Assembly: GCA_051005875.1 (NCBI GenBank)
Contig: JBPCIX010000058.1
Coordinates: 1 to 13,744 of the forward strand
Length of the DNA: 13,744 bases
From: JBPCIX01 sp051005875
GTDB taxonomy: Bacteria; Actinomycetota; CADDZG01; JAHWKV01
Direction: 5' to 3'
Under the pieces are notes generated by a model that worked only from the letters and a program-made list of their open reading frames with translations, did no database searches and was not told where the DNA came from. Positions within the stretch are counted from its first letter, which is position 1, and the number at the start of each line of letters is the position of its first letter. Shown here in pieces: positions 1 through 5,512 of this stretch. Both the position numbers and the translations under genes were made by a program.

Positions 1-76
<76 letters not shown>

Positions 77-85
77 TTCAACCCC

Positions 86-1102
86 CTAGAGCCTGATTAC
101 GGACGTGTGGCAGGGGAGTCCAAAAACGCACGGCCCCATTAGACGGCTGGGGGTGGCTTTGACCGGGGGCGGTTCATTGGAGGGCTCGGGAAGGAGCCAT
201 GTTCCTGCCTGCCCCCCCGCCATGTAGGGGTTCTGGGGGCCCCTTGCCTGCCTAAGCGTGATCTTGGGGGCGTGGAGCGCCGCAAAGCTGAACGCTTCGT
301 CGCGGGTGACGGTTGCGTCGTGGTTGGCATCTGCCTCGCCCTGCAGGATGCCTTGATCAACAAATAGGCCGGTGAAAATGGAATTCTTCCAGTCGGGGTG
401 CTCGTATGATTTTTCAGATTCTTGAGACGAAGCAGTGACAAGACGGTTGGGACTCGAAATACTGTCATCGAAGCCGGCACCCTCGCATCCAGAGAAATTG
501 ATCCATGCGCTTGGTAACTTTCTCAGATATCCGGCGACTTCGCCGTCGGGCACAAAGCGGTTATCGTGGCCCCATAAGGCCTCGTCGAGTACCTCGGCAT
601 CGCCATCGTTGGCTCGCAGCTGCTTAGTGTGCCCCGAGTAGTGAAACACGCAGGATGAGCCGAAGCCGCAACGATCCGACAACCATTGCAGGCCCGAGCG
701 GATGGCTTCGCCAGTTGCGGCAGAGTCGGTCAGGGTCCGGATGTGGTCCGCCGGCCAACCGTTTTTGACGAGCAGTTCCGTCACGTCGAGAGCGTCGCCT
801 GCGGAGCCCGGATTGGGAGATGTCCGGCCCTTAAATTTACCTACGCCAATGGCAAGGGCCCACCTCTCGGCGGGGTTCGGTGCCGGTGCCGGGGGCGCTG
901 CCACAATGGCGGACGGTGGGGCGCCGCCAGGCCGGGAAGTTGCGGGGGCAACGGCCGGTTTGGGCAGAATTGCAGGCGCTGGGCGCGGCTGGAAGGCTGG
1001 GGGAGAATCCACGGTCAATTGTCCCTGAACCTGAGAGGGAATACCCAACGCAGCCATGGCGGCCAGCAAAGGCAGGACTGTTCTAAAAAAGTTTCGAGTC
1101 AC
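86..1102 (-). CDS. secreted caspase-like (peptidase C14) protein with an EF-hand-like loop
   Basis: Predicted exported cysteine peptidase of the caspase/metacaspase clan, 338 aa. I chose GTG at 1102 rather than the GTG 30 codons upstream (1192) because it has a purine-rich ribosome site (AAAGAGG) 4 nt before it and opens directly into a signal peptide (TRNFF, then a Leu/Ala-rich core, likely cleavage after VQG near residue 27). A Pro/Ala-rich linker follows (about 35-80), then the caspase fold: beta strand WALAIGVGKF, catalytic His158 in HYSGHT, catalytic Cys206 in INFSGCEGAGF. Near 258-269 a DANHDATVTRDE loop fits the 12-position EF-hand pattern (D, N, D, T, V, E at 1, 3, 5, 7, 8, 12), as in several bacterial C14 homologues, and suggests calcium binding. 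Cysteine pairs at 145/151 and 325/331 could form disulfides after export. Substrate and role are unknown. A terminator lies between it and the surface-protein gene upstream, so it is probably its own transcript. The family call is firm; activity is inferred. Confidence 0.85.
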   Translation of the reverse strand: MTRNFFRTVLPLLAAMAALGIPSQVQGQLTVDSPPAFQPRPAPAILPKPAVAPATSRPGGAPPSAIVAAPPAPAPNPAERWALAIGVGKFKGRTSPNPGSAGDALDVTELLVKNGWPADHIRTLTDSAATGEAIRSGLQWLSDRCGFGSSCVFHYSGHTKQLRANDGDAEVLDEALWGHDNRFVPDGEVAGYLRKLPSAWINFSGCEGAGFDDSISSPNRLVTASSQESEKSYEHPDWKNSIFTGLFVDQGILQGEADANHDATVTRDEAFSFAALHAPKITLRQARGPQNPYMAGGQAGTWLLPEPSNEPPPVKATPSRLMGPCVFGLPCHTSVIRL

Positions 1103-1149
1103 CGTGCCTCTTTCTACCCTGGTCGGGCGCAAATAATCCAGCCGAACCA

Positions 1150-1155
1150 ATTGTA
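1150..1155 (-). promoter_or_regulatory. possible -10 element for the caspase-like gene
   Basis: On the minus strand this reads TACAAT, one mismatch from the TATAAT consensus, and lies about 48 nt upstream of the chosen GTG start, after the hairpin that ends the neighbouring gene. No good -35 hexamer sits 16-18 nt upstream, so the call rests on the -10 alone. Confidence 0.3.
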
Positions 1156-1217
1156 CCGGCCCTTCGCAGTTTCGGTTAGTTAATTTTGCCACTGGTCAGC
1201 GATAAACGACGAAATAG

Positions 1218-1247
1218 AAGAGGGGCTCACTTCGGTGAGCCCCTCTT
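1218..1247 (-). terminator. strong hairpin terminator of the LAQTG surface-protein gene
   Basis: A perfect 13-bp inverted repeat (1218-1230 pairing with 1235-1247) encloses a 4-nt loop, TTCG on the plus strand, closed by C-G. It starts 18 nt beyond the stop of the minus-strand surface-protein gene, so it most likely ends that transcript and insulates the caspase-like gene downstream. The minus-strand T-tract after the stem is poor (CTATTTCG), so termination would rely mainly on the very stable stem. Confidence 0.75.
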
Positions 1248-1264
1248 TCCCAACTAGGTCTCAG

Positions 1265-2218
1265 TTATTGGCTGAGGCGAAACTTTCTCACGAAGATCAT
1301 CATGAGTACCGCGCCCATTACGAGCGAGGCGCCGATGAGTGACGAGAGGCCGCCGCCGCCTGTCTGGGCCAGCCTAGGTCCAGGTGAAGCGATTACCGGG
1401 GGAGCGCAGTTTCTGGGCATCCGAACCTCGGCGTGTGCGACCCTGATGACTTCAGCCGTTCCAAGGACGCTGATACGAAGGCCGGTGATGGTCACACCAA
1501 CCTGCTGTCCGCCTTCCATGATCGGCTCTTCAACGCCTTCTTCGACCTTGGCGACCGCCGACAGGGCGGCACCTTGGCCAAGCAGAGCGAGGATGGGGTC
1601 AAGGATGGGGTTAACAAGTCCAGCGACGTTGATGCCCAGTACGTTCAGACCCAAGCGGTTGTAGCCGGTCGCGAATACCGGCTGGTTGTTCACGCACTTG
1701 GCCACAGCTTCCGCTTCAATAGCGTCGGCGCTAACTGCCGACACGCAAAGCGGATTCTCCGGCGTGGCGTTGCAGTCAATGCCCGGTGCATTTACCAGCA
1801 CTCTCAGGTTGTCGGCCGAAGCGTAAGCACGAGTGTTTACGTCGGTTATCTCAGTGGGGTTGAAGCTGCGGGCGGTCCCATTCCGGCCCGGTGGAACGAG
1901 TATTGATTTCGTGCCGTCGTTAAAGTGGGCCTCGGCTTTGGCAACCAGAAGCGCCTCGACGGCCAGTGCAGCCGCGGGGACCTTCAGGGTTGCCCTGTTT
2001 TCTTGGGAATTATCAGGAGGGGCCGTCGCTGAAGCGGTGGGAGTCCTCGAGATGGGCAGGATGCCGGTGGCTTCGAGGCCATACGCAAATGCCGACGAGG
2101 ACTTCGCCGGGTCGCCAAAGGCGTTGCCCATGCTTGCTACCAGAAGACTCATTGCCGCCAGAGCAGCGAAAGCAGTCTTAACTGCAAGTACCTTTCGATT
2201 CTTTCTGTTGTTCACCAT
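1265..2218 (-). CDS. cell-wall-anchored surface protein with LAQTG sorting signal (choice-of-anchor P-like)
   Basis: 317-aa exported surface protein. Start ATG 2218 is preferred over an upstream in-frame TTG (2251) because GGAAGGA stands 4 nt before it and the protein then begins MVNNRKNRKVLAVK, a basic n-region followed by an Ala/Leu-rich signal peptide ending near residue 35 (GNAFG). The C-terminus has all three parts of a sortase signal: LAQTG (283-287), a hydrophobic stretch (about 291-311) and a basic tail VRKFRLSQ. The middle is rich in Ala and Val, looks beta-rich, and has four cysteines (149, 158, 175, 271) that could form two disulfides outside the cell. The architecture resembles the actinobacterial choice-of-anchor P family, which has no known biochemical function; that assignment is from memory of the family and less certain than the anchor itself. 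No sortase is encoded here. It is transcribed alone, ending at the hairpin at 1218-1247. Confidence 0.8.
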   Translation of the reverse strand: MVNNRKNRKVLAVKTAFAALAAMSLLVASMGNAFGDPAKSSSAFAYGLEATGILPISRTPTASATAPPDNSQENRATLKVPAAALAVEALLVAKAEAHFNDGTKSILVPPGRNGTARSFNPTEITDVNTRAYASADNLRVLVNAPGIDCNATPENPLCVSAVSADAIEAEAVAKCVNNQPVFATGYNRLGLNVLGINVAGLVNPILDPILALLGQGAALSAVAKVEEGVEEPIMEGGQQVGVTITGLRISVLGTAEVIRVAHAEVRMPRNCAPPVIASPGPRLAQTGGGGLSSLIGASLVMGAVLMMIFVRKFRLSQ

Positions 2219-2254
2219 TGTTTCCTTCCATTGCCGCTGTTGATCGTTCAATTT

Positions 2255-2477
2255 TTTAGGCCCTTTTTTTGGACCTTTAATGAGTTTTTTCGTTCAAATT
2301 GCCTCATCAAGAATTACTTAACACTACTCGCCACCGTGTTCGATGTCCAGTCTATCCTTCTCGCTCGCTTCAGCGAGGGTTTTTCGGCTAATTTAGACCG
2401 TTAACTCCTAGGAATTACATCGGCCTGTGAGCCAATTTTGAACGTTTTGAAAGCTCCCCAGTTTCAAAGGGCCTAAA
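2255..2477. repeat. 12-bp exact inverted repeat, arms 2255-2266 and 2466-2477
   Basis: TTTAGGCCCTTT at 2255-2266 is the exact reverse complement of AAAGGGCCTAAA at 2466-2477; the arms are 199 nt apart. They could pair in a long RNA or be two copies of a protein site in opposite orientation. The left arm lies in the presumed leader of the surface-protein gene. No function is recognised, and chance is possible in AT-rich sequence. Confidence 0.45.
2360..2384 (+). terminator. terminator-like hairpin with no upstream plus-strand gene
   Basis: A 6-bp stem, CTCGCT (2360-2365) pairing with AGCGAG (2372-2377), has a 6-nt loop and is followed by GG and five T (2380-2384). This is the standard form of a factor-independent terminator on the plus strand; the minus-strand flank has no T run. 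Nothing coding lies upstream on that strand within the gap, so it may end a small RNA or stop transcription from the divergent promoter area. Confidence 0.45.
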
Positions 2478-2514
2478 CCCTTAACGGCAAGCGTGCTTCG
2501 GTTTAAAAAACGTC

Positions 2515-2552
2515 CGGCCCAACAAAAACCCACGCTTTGGGCCGCATTTTTT
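2515..2552 (+). terminator. hairpin with T-tract just upstream of the znuA promoter (possibly bidirectional)
   Basis: An 8-bp perfect stem, CGGCCCAA (2515-2522) pairing with TTGGGCCG (2537-2544), has a 14-nt loop, followed by CA and six T (2547-2552). On the opposite strand the stem is followed after four bases by six T (plus-strand A run 2505-2510), so it could work both ways. It ends 15 nt before the znuA -35 hexamer and would insulate that promoter from read-through. Which transcript it ends is unclear. Confidence 0.5.
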
Positions 2553-2567
2553 GCAGCGACAAGCGTT

Positions 2568-2596
2568 TTGACAATCATTTTCATATTGGCTACTAT
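2568..2596 (+). promoter_or_regulatory. znuACB-zur promoter (-35 TTGACA, -10 TACTAT, 17-bp spacer)
   Basis: A perfect -35 hexamer TTGACA (2568-2573) lies 17 bp from TACTAT (2591-2596), which keeps the key TA...T of the -10 box. Transcription would start near 2603, the first base of the chosen znuA GTG codon, so the mRNA is probably leaderless. This fits the absence of a ribosome site before that codon. A Zur-type operator overlaps the -35 hexamer and the spacer. Confidence 0.7.
2569..2583. promoter_or_regulatory. Zur operator overlapping the znuA promoter
   Basis: The 15-bp site TGACAATCATTTTCA is a 7-1-7 inverted repeat with six of seven pairs matching, and fits the TGAnAATnATTnTCA form of known Zur boxes. 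It covers most of the -35 hexamer and the first half of the spacer, so bound Zur would exclude RNA polymerase. The operon it precedes encodes zinc uptake and ends with a Zur gene, giving an autoregulated loop. The site is seen in the sequence; binding is inferred. Confidence 0.8.
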
Positions 2597-2602
2597 CGGG
2601 CG

Positions 2603-3493
2603 GTGAAACTACCCGCGGTGCTGATCTTGGTCCTCTCGATGGCCGGCTGCCGTTCTTCGTCGCCTGGCCCCTCTAGCAGCGAGGCAAACGCCGGAATCTC
2701 AATAATCGCCGCTTTGTACCCTTTCGAGTTTCTATCCAGAAGAATTGCAGGTCTGGATGCGGGGGTGATTTCTCTGGCAAGGCCAGGCGTCGAACCTCAC
2801 GACCTGGAGCTGGATGCCGGGCAGCTAAGGGATATTGCACGCTCAAACTTGGTCGTTTATCTGGGAGGGGGGTTCCAGCCAGCCGTCGAGAGAGCCATGC
2901 CCTCACGGTCCAGGGAATCCGGCCCCGCCGCGTTCGACGTGCGCAGTTTGGGAATCGTGAATCGCAAAGGAGATCCGCACGTATGGCTTGACCCTGGGCG
3001 GATGGCCAAAATTGCAAGCGGGATCGGTGAACGGCTTGCCCAGATTGATCCGCAACAGTCCCAGGACTACCGCTCCCGGGCGTCCGGCGTGGCGTTGCAA
3101 TTAGATGACCTGCATAGGCAATTCACCGAAGCTTTGGCCGAGTGCGACCGCCGAACGGTTGTTGTCAGTCATTCCGCTTTCGGCTACATGACCGACCTTT
3201 ACGGCTTGCAGCAAATAGGTGTCGAAGGACTGGCCCCCGACTCAGAGCCAACGGCGCGCCGGCTGGCCGAAATTGGAGCAACTGTACGCGAGAAAGGGAT
3301 CACCACGATCTTTTTTGAGCGATTGGTTTCTCCCAAACTGGCCAGGACCCTCGCAGGATCCACCGGAACTGAGGCCAAGCTTCTAGATCCGCTGGAATCC
3401 AGGCCCGCGAAGGGCGACTATTTTGATGCCATGAGGGCCAACCTATCGGCCTTGACCCAAGCGCTCGGGTGCCGGTCGGAGACCAGAAATTGA
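2603..3493 (+). CDS. znuA: zinc ABC transporter substrate-binding lipoprotein ZnuA
   Basis: Membrane-tethered lipoprotein that captures zinc outside the cell and delivers it to the ZnuB permease; 296 aa, cluster A-I (TroA/ZnuA/PsaA) fold. The start is GTG 2603: it opens with KLPAVLILVLSMAGC, a lipoprotein signal with lipobox Cys16. A longer frame from a TTG at 2537 would run through the promoter and is rejected. Metal ligands expected for the family are visible: His66 (GVEPHDLE), His126 (GDPHVWLDP), His190 (VSHSAFGY) and Asp262 (LLDPLE). The His/Asp-rich loop often found in ZnuA before the second ligand is absent here (only IVNRKGDPH). Zinc rather than manganese is preferred because of the Zur box in front and zur in the operon; the ligand set alone does not prove it. 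The stop overlaps the likely TTG start of znuC by 4 nt. Confidence 0.88.
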   Translation: MKLPAVLILVLSMAGCRSSSPGPSSSEANAGISIIAALYPFEFLSRRIAGLDAGVISLARPGVEPHDLELDAGQLRDIARSNLVVYLGGGFQPAVERAMPSRSRESGPAAFDVRSLGIVNRKGDPHVWLDPGRMAKIASGIGERLAQIDPQQSQDYRSRASGVALQLDDLHRQFTEALAECDRRTVVVSHSAFGYMTDLYGLQQIGVEGLAPDSEPTARRLAEIGATVREKGITTIFFERLVSPKLARTLAGSTGTEAKLLDPLESRPAKGDYFDAMRANLSALTQALGCRSETRN

Positions 3494-4299
3494 GCAAGGC
3501 CACCCCGATTCGTGAGCCAATGGGCCCGATTTTTGAGCTTAAAAATGCGACGGTGGTTCTTGATGGGGGCCGAGTGCTCGACAACGTGAATTTCGTCCTT
3601 AGAAAGGGCGAGTTTGTGGCATTGCTGGGCGAAAACGGTGCAGGCAAGACAACCCTTGTCAGAGTCTTACTCGGCCTTACTCCGCTCGCCTCTGGGTCAC
3701 AGGAGATATTTTCAACAAGCCCGCGCAGCTTTAAGCAGCGGTGGCGTATCGGATACGTGCCCCAGAGGATGGGGGCATTTTCCGCAGTCACCGCAAGTGT
3801 TGCCGAAGTTGTGCTCTCGGGAAGAGTTGCCCGCAGCGGGCCTTGGCCGGGATATCGCCTCGCGGATCGCAAGGCGGCCGAAATGGCGCTAGCAGCGGTC
3901 GGTCTGGAAGACAAAGCAGAGCTGCCCGTCGGTCGCCTGTCGGGAGGCCAGAAACAAAGGGTAATGATCGCACGGGCACTTGCTGCCGAGCCCGAGGTGC
4001 TGATTCTGGACGAGCCGACCGCGGGACTCGACATTGACAGCCAGGAGGGTCTTGCCGAGACTCTTGGCTCGCTTAAGGCGACCGGGCATCCAGTTCTTTT
4101 GGTAGCCCACGGTTTGGGTCCCATCGAGTCGTTGGTTACAAGGATCGTGGCGCTTGAAGCGGGAAGGGTCTGTTACGACGGGCCTGCCCCCGGGCCCGAG
4201 TGGCTGGCACACCTGCACGGGCACCATCATGCGGAAGCGGAATCCTCCGCATGGGCCGGAGTGAAAGCCCCTGAGTTTGCCCCCCCCGGAGAAAAATGA
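3490..4299 (+). CDS. znuC: zinc ABC transporter ATP-binding protein ZnuC
   Basis: Cytoplasmic ATPase that powers zinc import through ZnuB. All ABC motifs are intact (numbering from TTG 3490, 269 aa): Walker A GENGAGKT (47-54), Q-loop Gln92 (VPQRMG), signature LSGGQKQR (150-157), Walker B VLILDEP (170-176) and H-loop His207 (LVAHG). I chose TTG 3490 because GGAG lies 8 nt upstream and the codon overlaps the znuA stop (TTGA), a usual coupling arrangement. GTG 3469 and ATG 3520 are alternatives; ATG 3520 would still keep the whole ABC fold but has a weaker ribosome site. The C-terminal extension carries a His cluster, HLHGHHH (241-247), which is often seen in zinc-transporter ATPases and may sense or chelate zinc. 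The gene overlaps znuB by ATGA. Confidence 0.9.
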   Translation: MSKATPIREPMGPIFELKNATVVLDGGRVLDNVNFVLRKGEFVALLGENGAGKTTLVRVLLGLTPLASGSQEIFSTSPRSFKQRWRIGYVPQRMGAFSAVTASVAEVVLSGRVARSGPWPGYRLADRKAAEMALAAVGLEDKAELPVGRLSGGQKQRVMIARALAAEPEVLILDEPTAGLDIDSQEGLAETLGSLKATGHPVLLVAHGLGPIESLVTRIVALEAGRVCYDGPAPGPEWLAHLHGHHHAEAESSAWAGVKAPEFAPPGEK

Positions 4300-5102
4300 A
4301 TTTCTTACAGTTTGATTTCATGCGGCGGGCTTTAATCGCCTCGGCCCTGGTTGGGTTGGCGGCGCCGGCCATCGGAGTCTTTCTCGTCCAGCGAAGGCTC
4401 TCGTTGATGGGTGACGGGATCGGGCACCTTGCATTTACGGGGGTCGCAATCGGGCTATTGACTTCGTCGTCTCCATTGGTGATGGCCCTCATAGCAGCGA
4501 TTTCTGGCGCGCTGGTTATCGAACTACTGAGGGCGGGCAACAGGGCTTCCGGTGAGGTCGCCCTTGCGATTCTTCTTTATGGAGGCATAGCCGGGGGAGT
4601 TTTTGTCGCAAGTCTTTCGCAAGCTCCCGCTGCGGGATTGTTGTCGTACTTATTCGGTTCTGTGTTGACGGTCACGGGGGGGGAGCTTTGGGCTGTGGCG
4701 GCGCTTTCAGTATCCGTTCTGGCAATAAGCTGGGCCTTGCAGAAGCAGTTGTTTGCCGTGTCCTTCGATGAGGAAGTTGCGCGGGCCGCGGGGTTGCCGG
4801 TGCGCACCTTGAACCTGTTGGTGGCCGTCACAGCGGCGGTGACTGTCGTTGTGGCCATGAGGGTGGTGGGCTTGCTGTTGGTTGCGGCGATGATGGTAAT
4901 TCCCGTGGCCGTCGTGCAACCGCTTTGTTCGAATTTTCGCTCAACAGTTCGGGCCAGCCTGGCGGCGGGTTTTGGCGCGAGCGTAGGAGGGCTGGTACTT
5001 GCTTTTTACATAGACTCGGCCCCCGGTCCCACGATCGTGTTGGTTTCGCTGGTGCTGTTCATGGTGAGCGCTGTCGGGTCGCGGCTCCGGGTGGCAAGAT
5101 AG
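4296..5102 (+). CDS. znuB: zinc ABC transporter permease ZnuB (ABC-3 family)
   Basis: Integral membrane channel of the zinc importer, 268 aa, the usual family length. It has about eight hydrophobic segments; the clearest are near residues 12-31, 44-77, 88-108, 131-148, 172-208, 222-238 and 244-260, some of which would be helix pairs. The conserved front section LSLMGDGIGHLAFTGVAIG (35-53) and the cytoplasmic loop FDEEVARAAGLPVRTLN (157-173), which should contact ZnuC, are typical of ABC-3 permeases. ATG 4296 overlaps the znuC stop (ATGA) and has GGAG 5 nt upstream, so translation is coupled. The zur gene follows after 5 nt. Confidence 0.92.
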   Translation: MNFLQFDFMRRALIASALVGLAAPAIGVFLVQRRLSLMGDGIGHLAFTGVAIGLLTSSSPLVMALIAAISGALVIELLRAGNRASGEVALAILLYGGIAGGVFVASLSQAPAAGLLSYLFGSVLTVTGGELWAVAALSVSVLAISWALQKQLFAVSFDEEVARAAGLPVRTLNLLVAVTAAVTVVVAMRVVGLLLVAAMMVIPVAVVQPLCSNFRSTVRASLAAGFGASVGGLVLAFYIDSAPGPTIVLVSLVLFMVSAVGSRLRVAR

Positions 5103-5107
5103 GCAAT

Positions 5108-5512
5108 ATGGCCGGCCACCGACAAAACCCATCGACGCTTCGTCCTACACGGCAACGAAATGCGATAGCCGAGGCGCTTAGCTCAGCAGGGGGATTCCTT
5201 ACTGCTCAGGAAATTTACGAGGCTTTGCGCGAACGGGGGGGCAAGGTCGGGCTGACCACGGTTTACCGGACTTTGCAGGCCCTCGCGGAGAGCGGCGAGA
5301 TCGACGTTGTGCGAAACGAGACCGAGGCTCTGTACCGGCGCTGCTATCGCGTCGATCACCATCATCACCTGGTGTGCCGCAGTTGCGGAACCTCAGTAGA
5401 AATAGATAGCCCAGAAGTAGAAACCTGGGCAGACTCAGTAGCCAGCGTCCACGGCTTCGCAGACGTAACTCACACAGTAGAAATCTATGGCTTATGCAAA
5501 ACCTGCCGTTAA
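5108..5512 (+). CDS. zur: zinc uptake regulator Zur (Fur family)
   Basis: 134-aa zinc-responsive repressor; with zinc bound, the dimer should bind the operator upstream of znuA and shut the operon. The winged-helix DNA-binding part is residues 10-75 (RPTRQR, LTAQEIYEAL, GLTTVYRTLQAL). Metal residues are complete: structural CxxC pairs Cys90/Cys93 and Cys130/Cys133; Cys79 with the run His84-His87 for the regulatory sites; Glu105 and His122 as further candidates. From memory, these numbers match ligands described for Streptomyces coelicolor Zur, which supports ATG 5108 as the start. The ribosome site is weak (AGG 4 nt upstream), as expected for a gene 5 nt behind znuB. The last 45 codons use A-ending codons (several GTA, GCA, ACA) more than the rest, and a 10-bp direct repeat (CAGTAGAAAT at 5394 and 5475) encodes parallel VEI strands. 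Its stop shares a TTAA with the convergent HAD gene. Confidence 0.92.
   Translation: MAGHRQNPSTLRPTRQRNAIAEALSSAGGFLTAQEIYEALRERGGKVGLTTVYRTLQALAESGEIDVVRNETEALYRRCYRVDHHHHLVCRSCGTSVEIDSPEVETWADSVASVHGFADVTHTVEIYGLCKTCR

Larger units (their letters stand above)
2219..2602. other. 384-nt intergenic region between divergent surface-protein and znuA genes
   Basis: No credible protein gene lies here. The left side must hold the promoter of the minus-strand surface-protein gene, but I cannot fix its hexamers. The region is more AT-rich than its surroundings, with several T and A runs. It holds two terminator-like hairpins facing the plus strand (2360-2384 and 2515-2552), a 12-bp inverted repeat (2255-2266 with 2466-2477), a short direct repeat TTTTGAA at 2436 and 2445, and at its right end the znuA promoter with a Zur operator. 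Terminators without an upstream plus-strand gene suggest one or two small transcripts, described separately. Confidence 0.6.

Noticed and set aside
686..1183. Long plus-strand open frames over the caspase-like gene
   Set aside because: They are antisense to a gene with clear catalytic motifs, and their translations are Gly/Arg-rich with no recognisable domain.
1103..1192. 30-residue N-terminal extension of the caspase-like protein from GTG 1192
   Set aside because: No ribosome site precedes GTG 1192, and the extension would bury the signal peptide that begins cleanly at GTG 1102.
2280..2321. 13-codon open frame (ATG 2280) in the intergenic region as a leader peptide
   Set aside because: It has no good ribosome site or promoter, and its stop lies well before the hairpin at 2360, so coupling to attenuation is not supported.
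2537..2602. N-terminal extension of ZnuA from TTG 2537
   Set aside because: It would be translated through the Zur operator and promoter and would place 22 residues before the lipoprotein signal.
3300..4124. Minus-strand 274-codon open frame across znuA and znuC
   Set aside because: It is an antisense shadow of an ABC ATPase with all motifs intact; its translation is Ser/Arg/Pro-rich without a domain.
5351..5369. His-run in zur (residues 84-87) as a vector tag
   Set aside because: It sits in the Fur-family HHHHLVCRSCG motif and belongs to the native regulatory metal site.
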